Positions 9,944 to 20,953 of a stretch of 35,048 bases of DNA are shown here, one piece after another. A program made the translations under genes and the position numbers. The stretch is from Candidatus Altimarinota bacterium (GTDB taxonomy: Bacteria > Patescibacteriota > Gracilibacteria > BD1-5 > UBA6164). Numbering within the stretch: position 1 is the first letter of the stretch; each line of letters begins with the position of its first letter. The stretch is from contig JAQUZB010000006.1 of assembly GCA_028691535.1 (NCBI GenBank), positions 1 to 35,048 of the forward strand. The letters are read 5' to 3'. Below the pieces are notes generated by a model. The model was not told the origin of the DNA. It ran no database searches and saw only the letters and a program-made list of their open reading frames with translations.

Positions 9944-11149
9944 ATGAAGAACTTAAATTTTAAGATAAAACTAGGTATAATTTTTTCATTTTTGATGTTT
10001 TTATCTTCATGTAGTTTTATCGAATGAATCTGAAATATGATGTGTGAATTAGCACCAGAATCAGATCATTGTTTTCAATTTATTGCAGTTCAATCATCAG
10101 ATCCTGAAGTTTGTGAAAATATAAAATGAACAAAATTTAAAGATTGAGGTTCAAATCCACCAAGAGATAAGTGTTATCTACAAATTGCTGAAAATACATG
10201 AGATGAATCTATTTGTAACAACATAAAATGATGAGCTTTATCTTATACTGTTTCAGAGTGTCAATGAACAACAAGAACTAAACTTGTAAAAACTCTTGAT
10301 GATCAAATAAAAGATTTAGATTCAAAAATAGAATATTCTGTTTGATATAGTGAAACTGAAAAGTTATTAAAAGAGAGAAAAGAACTTGAAGCAAAATTTA
10401 GAGAAAATTTTGCAAAAATTCCTGAAACTGAAAAATCAGCATATTATACAAAGAAAAAAGATGAAATCTTATCTTGAATTACTGATGAAGATTTAAAACA
10501 ACAAATTGCTCATAGTTACGCAATACAAAGAAAAACTTATTGATGAGATGTTTTAAATGAACTTGATTGATTGCAAAAGATAACTGATACTGAAACTGTA
10601 GCAAAAAGACTTGATGAAAGTGCAAATATATTGGTTGATACAGTAAAAAGTACTTTAGTTGACATGGTAAATGAAAAAAAAGATGCAGTTTTGGATGATG
10701 TGAAAAAAAAGCTTTTAGAAGAAGCTTATAATAGGTCTGGAACTGATATGAAATTATCTCTTGATAAGCTTAATTGATTAAAAGAGACTTATGATAAGGG
10801 AAGTGAATATTATAATTCTGTAAATAAAAAATATGAAAAACTTAAAGCAGCTTATGATAAGATGAAAGATATACAAGGTAAACTTGATAAAATAGATTCT
10901 TTATGAAAAGAATGAAAACTTGATTCATGAAAAGTTGAAGTTTTAAAATGAAGTATTCTTCTATGAGAATGACTTGAATATGCAACTTGATATGTACCTG
11001 TTTTTTGAAGCACAATATCAACAATTACAAAAGAAACATTTTGAGTTGTAAATGAATTTGCAACTGGTAGGGCAATGAGAACTACTGCTATTGATAAATG
11101 TATAAATGATCCTTTAAATTGTGATACTGATAATATTTCAGGATATTAA
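9944..11149 (+). CDS. Cys-rich putative lipoprotein with coiled coil
   Basis: 401 aa. The N-terminus has a type II (lipoprotein) signal: a basic start, a hydrophobic core and the lipobox LSSC (Cys near residue 23). About 80 residues follow with two similar Cys blocks, CENIKG and CNNIKG, and further Cys spaced as if in disulfides. Residues 110-330 are rich in Lys, Glu, Asp and Leu and look like long helices or coiled coil (LDDQIKDLDSKIEYS, ERKELEAKF, YEKLKAAYDKMKDIQGK). The end has a Gly-rich weakly hydrophobic segment, then two more Cys. It is presumably on the cell surface; function unknown. Confidence 0.8.
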
Positions 11150-11175
11150 AATAAATAAAATTTCATGGTTTGAAC

Positions 11176-11206
11176 AAAAAAAAACTGCCGTAGGCAGTTT
11201 TTTTTT
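11176..11206. terminator. Bidirectional terminator, lipoprotein / small acidic gene
   Basis: The stem ACTGCC/GGCAGT with a GTA loop lies between an A run and a T run. It separates two convergent genes. Confidence 0.88.
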
Positions 11207-11209
11207 CGT

Positions 11210-11500
11210 TTAAGCATTTTCTTCTTGTTTTTCTTCAATTCTAAGTATTAATTGTAAATAGAAAAGAAATTCATTTACTACATCAGAAACAGGTTTTTTT
11301 AATTCTCAAATTTTATGATTAATTTCAGTAATTTCTTCATCAGTAACAATTGCATTATTATTATTCATTTTTTCTCATACTATATCAGCAATAGTTTTTT
11401 TAACAGAAGCTACATATTCTCATTGTTCATTGTTATTTAAATTTGATATTTGTAAATGTTCATCTACCTCAGTAACTAATGTTCATACAGTTAAAGCCAT
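11210..11500 (-). CDS. Small acidic uncharacterised protein
   Basis: 96 aa, rich in Glu, Asn and Val, with no membrane segment. It starts MALTVGTLVTEVDEHL and ends LRIEEKQEENA; a helical hairpin is the likely fold. Four TGA codons encode Gly. I do not recognise a family. It lies about 90 bases beyond the end of the ABC-F gene on the same strand and may have its own promoter. Confidence 0.65.
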
Positions 11501-11591
11501 AATTATTTTTTTATATTTTAAATTATTTATACCTTTATTATAACATATATTATTTATATTGCAAAAATATTATATATTTTTTTCTAAAAAA

Positions 11592-13427
11592 TTATCAAAA
11601 TATTTGGGTAAATCATTTTTCTACTTCAGTAAAAACCTGTAATTTCTTATCTTTTATAAGCCATATCTTATTTGAAATTGATTCAAGTAAATCTCTGTCA
11701 TGAGAAACTACAATTGTAGTTCATTCAAATCATTCAAGCATCTTTTTTATCACTTCTTTTGAGTGAATATCTAGATGATTTGTAGGTTCATCCATGATTA
11801 TAATATGCGGTTTTGTAAGTAACATCTTTGTAAGTGCAACTTTTGCTCTTTCTCAACCTGAAAGAGTTGATATTTTTTGTTCTACCTTATCTCATTTTAT
11901 CAATAATCATCAAAGAATTGCTCTTATTTCTTTTTCATTTTCATACTCTTTTAATAATTCATCAATAATCTTTGCTTCCTTATCTAAATCATCAAGTACT
12001 TGAGAATATGAACCTATTTTTATAGTTTCATTAATTATGGAATTTCAAGATAATGGTTTCATATTTCAAAGAATTGTTTTTAAAAATGTAGATTTTCAAG
12101 CTCCATTTTCTCAAATAATTCATATCTTATCTGTTTTATAAACTTCTATGTATTCTGGTAATACAACTAGCGGATTTGTATATCAAACTTGTAAATCGTT
12201 GATTTTCATTATGATTTCTGGCAATCTTTTTTCTAGGTTTATTTTTATATTTCTTACTGTTGTCTCATTTTCAGGTTCTGTCAAAACTTCAACCTTATCA
12301 AGAGCTTTTATACGACTTTGGACACTGCTAGCTTTTGCTGAATTTGCACGAAAACGATTTATATAATCCATTTGTTTTTCTATATCTTTTTTCTGATTTG
12401 TGAAATCTTTCATTTCCTTGTCAAAACGAGCTTGTTTTTCTTCTAGGTATTTTTCATAATTTCATGGATAGATATTGATCTTCTTTCATGAAATTTCTGC
12501 TATTTTTGTAGAAGTATTGTTTATAAATCTGATATCATGAGAAATTGAAACAAGTGCTTTTTTCCAATTTTGGCAAAATTTTTCAAGAAATATTATTCAA
12601 TTAATATCTAGATGGTTTGTTGGTTCATCCAATATAAGTAAATCTATCTCTTGAATTAAAAATTTAGCAATTTGAACCTTTGTTTGTTCTCAACCTGATA
12701 ATTGTAATACATTGAAATCAAGTTGTTCATCACTAAATCAAAAATACTTAAGTATTTCTAATTGTAATGTATGTTTTCTAAATCAATCAATTTCTATTAA
12801 ATCTTTGTTTAATTTCTCTATTTCTTCCCATTTTTCACTATCATTTTTTATTTCATTTAACTTATTTATTTTTTCATTTATTTCTGGAAAAATACTAAGC
12901 ATTTCTTGTCTTAGAGTATTTTTTTCATTGCTCCAAAAAAGATCTTGAGAAAGATATCATATTTTTAATCAACTTATGATTTCAATCTCTCAATCTAGAT
13001 TTTCTTCAACTCAAATAATCATCTTTAGAAGAGTTGTTTTTCAAGCTCAATTTTTTCAAATAAGAGCTATTTTATCAGAAGTATTTATTTTTAGTTCTGC
13101 ATTATCAAAGAGATAAGTTTGTTCTATATTTTTATTTAAGTTTTTGATATTTATCAAACTTGTATTTATTTTTGATTTTCATTCAAAAAGATATTTTGGT
13201 ATTGTTTCTAGAGAATATTCTTTGTTATTGTTATTTTCTCCGAAAGTAAATTCTTTTGTTGATAATTCAAACTCACTTGTTATATATTTATTTAATCTCT
13301 TTAGTTTAGTTTCTTCTTTTATCTTTTTATCAATTGAGTCATAATACTCTTGGCAAAATTCTTTTATCTCTTCATAAGTAAAATCATCGTGATGTGCCAG
13401 AACTTCTTTAATTATTTCATCAAACAT
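11592..13427 (-). CDS. ABC-F family ATPase (ribosome-associated)
   Basis: 611 aa with two ABC domains and no membrane segments. The first domain has Walker A GKNGAGKTT near residue 122, signature LSGGEQTKVQIAKFL and Walker B LLILDEPTNHLD; the second has GENGAGKST near residue 437, LSGGERAKVALTKML and IIMDEPTNHLD. The linker has NRFRANSAKASSVQSRIKAL, the basic P-site tRNA interaction motif of ABC-F proteins. Members adjust ribosome function or protect it from antibiotics. Unusual is a helical N-terminal extension of about 90 residues (FDEIIKEVLAHHDDFTYEEI) before the first domain. Several CGT codons align with conserved Arg, showing CGT is not recoded. Confidence 0.93.
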
Positions 13428-13490
13428 TTTTTCTTTTTAAATTTTTATATTTTTATTAGTATATTGATTTTTTATAAAATACTATATAAA

Positions 13491-13523
13491 AATAAAAGAC
13501 TAGGGTTTACCTAGTCTTTTATT
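13491..13523 (-). terminator. Terminator after the 142-aa membrane protein
   Basis: A long stem, AATAAAAGACTAGG against CCTAGTCTTTTATT with a 5-base loop. The minus-strand TAG stop (13511-13513) lies in one arm. It separates the membrane protein from the downstream ABC-F gene. Confidence 0.82.
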
Positions 13524-13939
13524 AATTTTTTTCAATCTCAAACAAATTTAGTTGCAATTAAATCGATTACAAATCATACAATCATTCATTCAACTATTAA
13601 CCAAAATGGTGAAAATCCTGAAAAAGCAGTGTTTTGCATTATTGATAATACTTTATCATATATAAACAATACTAATACAAAATTCATCCATCCTCATAAA
13701 AATGGTCATCTTATCCAAAATGGAAATGAAAAATTCAAAATAGGGTGTTTATCCATAATTCACATAACTCATATGAAAGCACCAATACTAGTATACCAAC
13801 ATAATATACCAAGTCTTAAATATAAATCAGCATTTACAAAGATAAAAGGAACCATAATAAAAGCTAGTAATCAAAACACCAATCAAACTATTTTTGCAAT
13901 AGCGATTCTATTCATTAACTTAGATTTAAATAAATTCAT
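13511..13939 (-). CDS. Small multi-pass membrane protein
   Basis: 142 aa with about four membrane helices: IVGLVFGLLAFIMVPFIFV, then LRLGILCWYTSIGAFIGVM, then a loop with DKHPILNFSFPFWIRGP, then GWMNFVLVLFIYDKVL and a final WLIVEGMIVGFVIDLIA. The well-ordered Trp and Pro pattern suggests a conserved family, but I cannot name it. It has its own terminator. Standard-code reading would break it at about ten TGA codons. Confidence 0.75.
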
Positions 13940-14013
13940 AATTAAATAGTTAAAAAATAACAAATTTATTATAATCTTTTTTAGGAAAAATAAAAATATA
14001 AATAGTATTTATA

Positions 14014-14754
14014 CTATTTATATTTTTCAAATACTCTTGCTATATCTTTGTGAGATATTTCAAAATCTATATTGTTATCTTTAAATATTTCATTAAATCT
14101 ATCTGCAAATGATTGATTTCATAACTCTATTTCTAATAATTTTTGATATGAATTTTTTGAAATATTAAAAAAATTTTCTAATAAATATATAAATTTTTCA
14201 TATTTAAATCTAAATCATTCAAATATATTTGAATCAAAATTTATTTTGTCAGGTTTCGAATTTATTATATACCAAGACAAAAATAAAGCTATTCTTTTAT
14301 CTTTTTCTTCTTGATTCTTTTTAACTAATTCGATTGGTTTTTCTCGTGATTTATATGTTTGAGTTGTTTTTGATTTTTTTGAATTTTTTAATTCCCAATT
14401 AAGGACTCATTTAAAAAAAGCTTGTAGGGAAGTGGAAATTTTATAAAAATATTTTGTTTCTCAAACTTCATCATAAATCCCTTTTAGTTTTTTTACAATA
14501 GAATCAATTGATAGATTTTCTTCTCTATACAATTTATTTAAATATATTATTGGATCGATTCTTTGTCAAAAATATTTAGATAAAACTTCTTCTAATTTTA
14601 ATATTTTATCAAGTAATTTTAGATGATTTTTTCTCCTAAATTTACATATTTGCATATATTCTTCTATTGATTCTTGTCTTTCTACAAAGTCTTTTAGATT
14701 TAATATTGGATCATCTACTTTATCAGATATATCTATTTGTTCTATTCTCAGCAT
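14014..14754 (-). CDS. Uncharacterised protein, possibly the 3' half of a split gene
   Basis: 246 aa, mostly helical, rich in Lys, Glu and Ile. It is in the same frame as the preceding gene and begins 3 bases after that gene's TAA, so the two may be one 453-codon gene broken by a nonsense mutation, or a coupled pair. Motifs such as LNLKDFVERQESIEEYM and LSWYIINSKPDKINF give no family match. It holds the only in-frame CGA codon of the window (codon 137, in YKS-CGA-EKP). The protein ends EISHKDIARVFEKYK. Confidence 0.6.
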
Positions 14755-14757
14755 ATT

Positions 14758-14760
14758 TTA
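14758..14760 (-). other. In-frame TAA between two same-frame ORFs
   Basis: The sequence on the minus strand reads TAA AAT ATG, so the downstream ORF restarts two codons later in the identical frame. This suggests either a nonsense mutation or base-call error, or translational reinitiation. Confidence 0.6.
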
Positions 14761-15375
14761 TATAAATTGATTTATTTCAGAATCTAAAAAATCATAGTGA
14801 TATATCATTCATAATATATATTCTAATTCAATTCATAAATCTTCAATTACTTTTTCTAAAAGTAATTTATCTCAAACTGAATAAAGATTATTATTTAATC
14901 AATATGATAAAAAATATATATTTAAAAGATATAGATCATCTTTAGTTTTATTTCCAGATAATATATAATTCAATATTTGTCTAGATTTTATGGCAAAATT
15001 TGTTCTTAACCATTCATATATATCTATTCTTTTTATTAATCATAATTTAACATAACTTTTGCATAGTTCTAAATCTATAATATTTTTAGTTTTTCAATTA
15101 AATAATATATCATATTTAATTCTATTGATATTTTTTTTAATTATTTTTTCTTTATTTGATACCATTGAAAAATCATGATTTACTCATTCTTCATCTTCTA
15201 ATTTAATAATTCAATACTTTCTTGAATAATAATATCATTTTTTTACATCATCTTTACAAAGAAGAGAATCAACTTCTCATTTTAAAACTTCAATTATTTT
15301 TTCTCAAGGTTTAATATTGTAAACTTCAAATCACTCTGGAGCTACAAGAGCTACATTTCTATCTAAAATGCTCAT
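14758..15375 (-). CDS. Uncharacterised protein, possibly the 5' half of a split gene
   Basis: 205 aa beginning MSILDRNVALVAPEGFEVYN, with a beta-rich N-terminal portion (residues 1-60) and a helical remainder. No membrane segment or recognised motif. The frame ends in TAA at 14758-14760 after DFLDSEINQFI, and an ATG in the same frame follows one codon later. Both parts have the same codon use and composition. Without homologues I cannot say whether the break is natural. Confidence 0.6.
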
Positions 15376-15452
15376 AATTATTTTTAAAAAATATTTTTCT
15401 TATTTTAAAACTAAAATACAAAATGTCAACTTATTCAATAAAATATTAAAAA

Positions 15453-16532
15453 CTATTTAAAATCATCTATATTTACTATGTTTTTTAAATTGTATTCAAT
15501 TATTCAGTGTTTATATATTTCTACAATTATAGTTGGAATATTATAATTTTCATAAATATATGTTTCCATAGTTCAAGTATAATCAGAATCTCATCATTCA
15601 TTTATTTCATATTTTTTGATTTTTTGATTTTTTTCAGCTTCATTTTTATAGCTTAAATCAAAATCATATGTATGTAATATAGAGGAAATTTGATTTCAAA
15701 GATTTTTTATTCTCTCATCATCTATTGAATTATCAGGAATATATAGTATTTCTCATTCTGAGTGAAGGGAAACAATATTGTTAAATTTATATTTTTTTAA
15801 GGTGTCAATTATTATCTTAGTTTCTGATTCACTATTACATAAATTTATACCAGTTTTGATATTTAATCAATTTTTTATAAATGTTTTTAGTTCAAAATTT
15901 TTACTACAAAAATTTCTATTTAGATCTACATTGTTTGAGTTTACTCTTCATTCTAAATAAGCATCATATTTTATGGTACTATTTTTATAATACTCAAGTC
16001 ATTCTGGATTTATAGTTGGAATTATGAACCATCAAGTTACTCAAGAATTTTGAAATTTATTTATTAGATAATTTGCAGTTTCATAAGCTCAGTATTCATA
16101 TCATCAATGTATGTTTGCAAATATTCAAAAATATCAGTAATTTGGATTTCAGCTATAATAAGCATAAATAGGTAATCAAGTTTTTGTGTATCAAAGTGTG
16201 ATTTTTTTTACTTGATTATAATAAATATCTAATTCTTTTGTTGTTTTTTCCAAAGAGTAATCAATAACTTTTTTTATATTATTTAGATTTTCATTTGAAT
16301 TTTCATTTATTTTATCTATTTCAATAGATAATTTTTTATAAATAATTTCTTTTTTTTCTAAATCATTTTTGAAAAGTTTATTTACTATTTTTTCCAAATT
16401 TTCTTGTAAAGTAATTCATGAAATTATATTACTATTAATTTGTATTTGTAGATTATCAATGTTATTATCATCTCAAAATACAATATTAGTGCTTAATATA
16501 AGTGTTAAAATTATAATAATTATTTTTTTCAT
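15453..16532 (-). CDS. Secreted M14-like zinc carboxypeptidase
   Basis: 359 aa. A signal peptide covers about residues 1-20 (KKIIIIILTLILSTNIVFG). A helical N-terminal region (to about 110) precedes the peptidase domain. Features of M14 are ANIHGGYEYG (H142), IIPTINPEGLEYY, NNVDLNRNFCS, VSLHSEGEILYIP and a late IPTIIVEIYKHG, corresponding to the zinc ligands, the NPDG/DxNRNF substrate segment and the catalytic Glu. The first motif is HGGYE, so the acidic ligand is one residue further than in classic HxxE, or the ligand differs. Relatives trim peptidoglycan stem peptides or proteins. It is probably exported and may act on its own or a host's wall. Confidence 0.82.
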
Positions 16533-16599
16533 TATATTTTTTTTAGAAATAATATATTTTTATATTACATATAAAATCATTAATTCCTATTAGAAAAAT

Positions 16600-16628
16600 A
16601 AAAAAAATCCCGCAGGGATTTTTTTTTA
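16600..16628 (-). terminator. Terminator after the 503-aa unknown gene
   Basis: The stem AAAAATCCC/GGGATTTTT with a GCA loop has long A/T tails. The TAA of the minus-strand gene (16626-16628) lies at its edge. Confidence 0.87.
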
Positions 16629-18137
16629 TTTTGTTTTTAATCTAATTGGAGTTTTAATTTCAGTTAGATATGGTTCCATATATTCAAAAGAATTTTTTAT
16701 AATGATTTTTTCACCAAAAAATCATTTTTTTAAATATCATTTATGTAAAGTATATCATTTTTTAAAATCATATAATTTTCAATTTTTATAGAAAAATGTT
16801 TCTTCTCAATATTCAGAATTTATAGTCATTATATCTCAATCCATTTCTGGAAAATTTAAGTTTATATTTGTAGCATCAATTAATTTTGTTAATTTTCAAG
16901 TTATTTTATCAAATATATATATTCATGACTCATTGTTATTATTAACTAGAGTAGGTTCTCATTTCATTAATGAATATATATTTAAATGGTTCATATTTAA
17001 TAATGTATTATTAAAACTATTTAAAATATTATCATCATCTAATTTATAAATACCTTTTCAATAAACAGTTTCAATTAGATAATAATTATTTCATAAATCA
17101 TTTAATCACACATTTCAATTAGTTTTTGCAGTATGAGCTAATTCAATTCATTTATATGTAATTACATAAATTTCACTTATATATTCACTTTCAGAAAATT
17201 TTCTACTTGCAAGTATAAAATTTCATTGAAATTTTATACTATTATAAGATGGTCATAATAATTCTGTTATTTCAACTCATAATTTACCAGGTTCTATTTC
17301 CCATTTACTTATTTCAGATAATCAATATCATATTAAATTTGCACTTGTAATAAATAAATTTTCTTTTTCTGTATTTATTGCTTCTATAGTTCAAGGTAAT
17401 TTTTCCATTAATTTAAAATCATTTCAATCAAAATCATATAATAATCATCAAAATCAATTCACTCCAAGTTCACTTATTTCAGAATCTTTATTATTTACTC
17501 TACAAAAAATTAATCAATTATTTAATAAATTTATATCTTCAAATAATTTTTTAAGCATAAATATTTTTCAATTTGAAACTATGAAGATTCAAGTTTTTCA
17601 TTTTGATTTATAAGTATAATAATCTCATTCTTTTTCTGAAGACATTAAATATATAATATCATCAACATCTATATCAACAATTAAATTATAATTTTCAATT
17701 TTTTCTGATAAATAATTTATAAAATTATCTATAATAAAATTTCATTCAGAGTCTTTTAAAAAACTATTTATAAAATCACTATTATTTTTTCATACTAATA
17801 TCAATAATTTAGAAACTATTTTTTGTGCTTCATTATTTAAATTAATATCACTTAAAAAGGCTTTAAAATAATTTAATTGTTTTAAAGTTATAGGAAGATT
17901 TTTTGTAAATCTATCATATATTTCATTTAAATTTGAATTTTCAGGTTTTGAATCCAAAGTATAATTAGCTTTTCTAGATACTATAGATATAATTTTTTTT
18001 ACTGTATCAGAATTTTTTATATCTTCTGGATTTTCACAATATTCTTTTTGAGATGCATTTTCAACAGCTAATAATTCAACTCTTTGAATTTCACTTTTTA
18101 CATTAACTCCGTCAAAAATACTAGGCTTAATTGTCAT
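16626..18137 (-). CDS. Large uncharacterised protein, possibly beta-propeller-like
   Basis: 503 aa with no signal peptide or membrane segment. The first 115 residues are helical (MTIKPSIFDGVNVKSEI to KIVSKLLILV). The rest consists of repeated short beta strands with turns of the kind TGKLTKLIDA, GKTGIFIVSNGKIFML, GIYKLDDDN and ETFFYKNGKLYDF, which look like blades of a propeller, though no defined repeat (WD40, Kelch) can be identified. It is an isolated unit bounded by a terminator. Function unknown. Confidence 0.7.
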
Positions 18138-18188
18138 ATAATATAAATTATTAGTACATATTTTAGTATACTATAATAAACTTTTTAA

Positions 18189-18878
18189 TTAAGTCAATAT
18201 TTCTATTTCTTCATCATCCAAATATCTCCATTTTCAAATTTCTAAATTTCACAATTCAATTTTTCATATATTTATCCTATGAAGTTCTACAACTTCATTA
18301 TTTATTGCAAAAAACATCTTTTTTATTTGGTGAAATTTTCATTCACTTATTGATAATTCTATTTCATTTCCTGAGACTATTTTTACTTTTGCAGGTTTTG
18401 TTATGAAATCATCTATTTTAACTCAATTTTCAAGTTTTTTTATATCTTTTTCACTTATTTCATCAAATGATTTTACATAGTAAGTTTTAAAAATATCTTT
18501 TTTAGGATGAATTAATTTATGAATTAATTCTCAATTATTTGTAAGTAAGAGTAATCAAGTAGTATCAACATCAAGTCTACCAACTATTTCAAGCTGATTT
18601 ACATAAGGACAATCACTAAGTAATTCTCTGTATGATTTATAATGTGCTTCATCTTTATTACTTGAAACATAATTTTGAGGCTTGTTTAAGATAACATATA
18701 CAAATTCTTTATATATGATTTCTAGTCAATTTATAGATATTTTATCTCAAAAAACTATTTTTTCTTCTCATTTTTTACAAATTGTATCATTTATGTAAAC
18801 TCATTTTTCTTTTATAGTTTTCAAAATCTCTTTTCTACTTCAAAAACCAAGGTTTGATAAGTATTTATCTATTCTCAT
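18189..18878 (-). CDS. rsuA: RsuA-type 16S rRNA pseudouridine synthase
   Basis: 229 aa. An S4-like RNA-binding domain (MRIDKYLSNLGFGSRKEI) opens the protein; the catalytic motif VGRLDVDTTGLLLLTNNGEL follows near residue 100, with the essential Asp in RLDVDT. A second conserved element, KFHQIKKMFFAINNEVVEL, corresponds to the RsuA/RluB-family Q(I/V)RRM segment with Lys replacing Arg. The enzyme isomerises a single uridine in 16S rRNA (U516 in E. coli). RluB/E/F members are similar, so the exact site is less sure than the family. Confidence 0.9.
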
Positions 18879-19002
18879 ATTTATTTTTTATGATTTATTT
18901 TTTTAATTATACAAAAGTTTTAAAAAATAAAAAAGTAAAATTTATTTGTTTATAATTTTTTTTTAAATAAAATATGTTTCATTAAATTTTAAATATTATT
19001 TT

Positions 19003-19287
19003 ATGGCAAAAACATATATAGATTGAGCTAGTTGTAAAGCGATAAACGGACAATTTGGTGAATTTTTTAACATAAGTTTTAATGTAGAAAAATTAACTCA
19101 ATATGCGAATGAAAAAGGTTATGTAAATGTAGTTATGAGCAAGAGAAAAGAACCAGGACAATATGGTGAAACTCATTATTTTACACTAAATGAATGGAAT
19201 CCAGAAGCAAATCAAAGTTCTAATTCGGCTAAACCATCTCAAAATAATAATAGTGAAGATATTTCAATAGAAGATATACCATTTTAA
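19003..19287 (+). CDS. Small SSB-like protein with DIPF tail
   Basis: 94 aa. The first 68 residues form a compact beta-rich region (INGQFGEFFNISFNVEKL, GYVNVVMSKRKEPG, THYFTLNEWNP). They are followed by a disordered Ser/Asn linker and the acidic tip DISIEDIPF. That tip is like the conserved C-terminus of bacterial SSB (DDDIPF), which recruits repair and replication proteins. Length is about half of normal SSB (160-180 aa), and no standard OB-fold motif is obvious. Gly is mostly GGT or GGA here (one TGA in six), unlike neighbours. A role on single-stranded DNA is inferred from the tail only. Confidence 0.72.
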
Positions 19288-19316
19288 AAAATAAAGTTTT
19301 TAAACTTTATTTTTTT
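19286..19316 (+). terminator. Terminator after the SSB-like gene
   Basis: A stem of AAAATAAAGTTT against AAACTTTATTTT with a short loop and a following T run. Confidence 0.75.
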
Positions 19317-19334
19317 ATATATTTAAAATATATT

Positions 19335-20369
19335 ATGAACATAATTGAACAAAAATTTTTTGAAGCAACTAAAAATATACTTGAAAAAAACTTAAAAATT
19401 TACGATGAAAGGTATGTAGATTTTCCTGTGATCTTGGTTTATGATTTTGAATCACCAGTTTCAACTGAAGTTTCAAAATGATATATTGCAAATTTAAAAG
19501 ATAATGAAAATGCGGAAATCATAGATTTTTCTACTGCAAATAAAGAGGAATTAAAAGCAAAATTGTTATCTTTGCAAGAAAATTCTACGGTTATCTTGGT
19601 TCAATCAACTAATTTTATGTTGGATGATTTTAGAATTAGATTAAATCTAAATAATGCTTGAGTTTGATGTTTAGAACATAGACATCTAGCATATATTTAT
19701 GATGATCAATTAGAAAATTATGCTGATGCAATTTCTTATAATACTCCATTTTATGAAGAATTGTGAGAAAAGTTGAAAAAATTATCTGATGTTGCTGAAA
19801 CTATGACTTTTGTTTGTAATGATGGTTCTACATTAAAAATTGAAGGTGGTTTTGAGGATATGAAATTAAATACTTGAAATTATGAATGAAAAAATAGATG
19901 ATGAAATTTACCAATTTGAGAAAATTTTACTGAAGCAAAAATTTTTGACAATGTAAATTGAGAACTAACTATTTACGCTTTTCCAGATGATAAATTGCAA
20001 GTTGAGTTTTGTGACCCATTTAAAATTAAAATTGAAAAAAGTATAGTAACATGTAATGATCCGAAGTGTCCAGATAATTTCAGAAAAATTCTTGAATTTA
20101 TAGCTTTAAGTGAACAAGGTGAAGTTATGGTAAGAGAATTATGATTTTGATTAAATCCTTGAATTTGAAAAAATAAAAGAGTTGCAGATATAAATACATA
20201 TGAAAGACAAAAATGATTTCATATGTCAATATGAAAAAAACATCAAATTTATAGATCAAAAATGCATAAAACAGTTGTTCAAAGATATCATATAGATATA
20301 TTTCCTGATATTAAAGAAATATATATAGATGATAAATTAATATTTTCAGAATGAGATTATTTAATATAA
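19335..20369 (+). CDS. M29-like metallopeptidase
   Basis: 344 aa. The C-terminal half carries the metal-ligand pattern of family M29 (aminopeptidase T/AmpS): GGNLPIGENFTEA (Glu), RELGFGLNPG (Glu), GFHMSIGKKH (His) and YHIDIF (His and Asp). All five expected ligands are present. The protein is shorter than the roughly 410 residues of classical members, mostly at the N-terminus, which begins MNIIEQKFFEATKNIL and has an alternating beta/alpha region. It would be a cytoplasmic broad-specificity aminopeptidase, useful for recycling peptides. Assignment rests on motifs, so the substrate is open. Confidence 0.75.
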
Positions 20370-20399
20370 AAAATAGGATTTTTAAAATCCTATTTTTTC
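20368..20399. terminator. Bidirectional terminator, M29-like gene / 138-aa gene
   Basis: The stem AAATAGGATTTT/AAAATCCTATTT is flanked by A and T runs and lies between convergent genes. Confidence 0.85.
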
Positions 20400-20404
20400 T
20401 TCTT

Positions 20405-20821
20405 TTATTTTATTGCGTCTTTTATTTTTTCATGCCATTTTTTAGGTTTATCTTTTACTCAACTTGTAACTTCAACTACTTTAGTCTTTACGTTATCTTT
20501 TATTTTTTCTACTTTATATGAAATATCAGATTCATTTAATTCTTCAATAAAATTTTTTAAGAATACTCAACCACTCATTTCATATTCTTTTGTTTTTCAT
20601 TTTTTATTTGTAACTTTAAATTTTACTTCATGAGTACTATTGTCATGTTCTTCTTTTAATTCTATTTTTAATATTTCAACTACATCTCATTCTTCAAAAT
20701 CTCATTTTTTTGTTCAAACAGCATGTATATCTTTTTTTAATGTAAAAGAATATCAATCAACTAATTGAATATTTTTTAATGTTTCTCTTGTTGAATAGTC
20801 ACTTTTATTTGGTTTTTTCAT
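20405..20821 (-). CDS. Small basic uncharacterised protein
   Basis: 138 aa, about a third of it Lys, Glu or Asp. The middle resembles a small beta-barrel (SFTLKKDIHAVGTKKGDFEE, GDVVEILKIELKE, EVKFKVTNKKGKTKEYEM), and the end is Lys-rich and helical (KPKKWHEKIKDAIK). No motif is recognised. A nucleic-acid-binding role is possible from the composition alone and should be treated as a guess. Confidence 0.65.
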
Positions 20822-20953
20822 GTGTGTTTTTAATATTTAATTAACTTAATAATAAATAGTATTATGTTAAAGTCAATATTTTTTTCATTTAATTTTGTAT
20901 TTTATTAAAAAATCATATAATATTTTATATTAATTTTATTAAAATAATAGAAA

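Noticed and set aside
10148-10160. T-loop-like GGTTCAAATCC
   Set aside because: It lies within the lipoprotein reading frame and flanking bases do not pair to make a T arm or acceptor stem; no tRNA fits.
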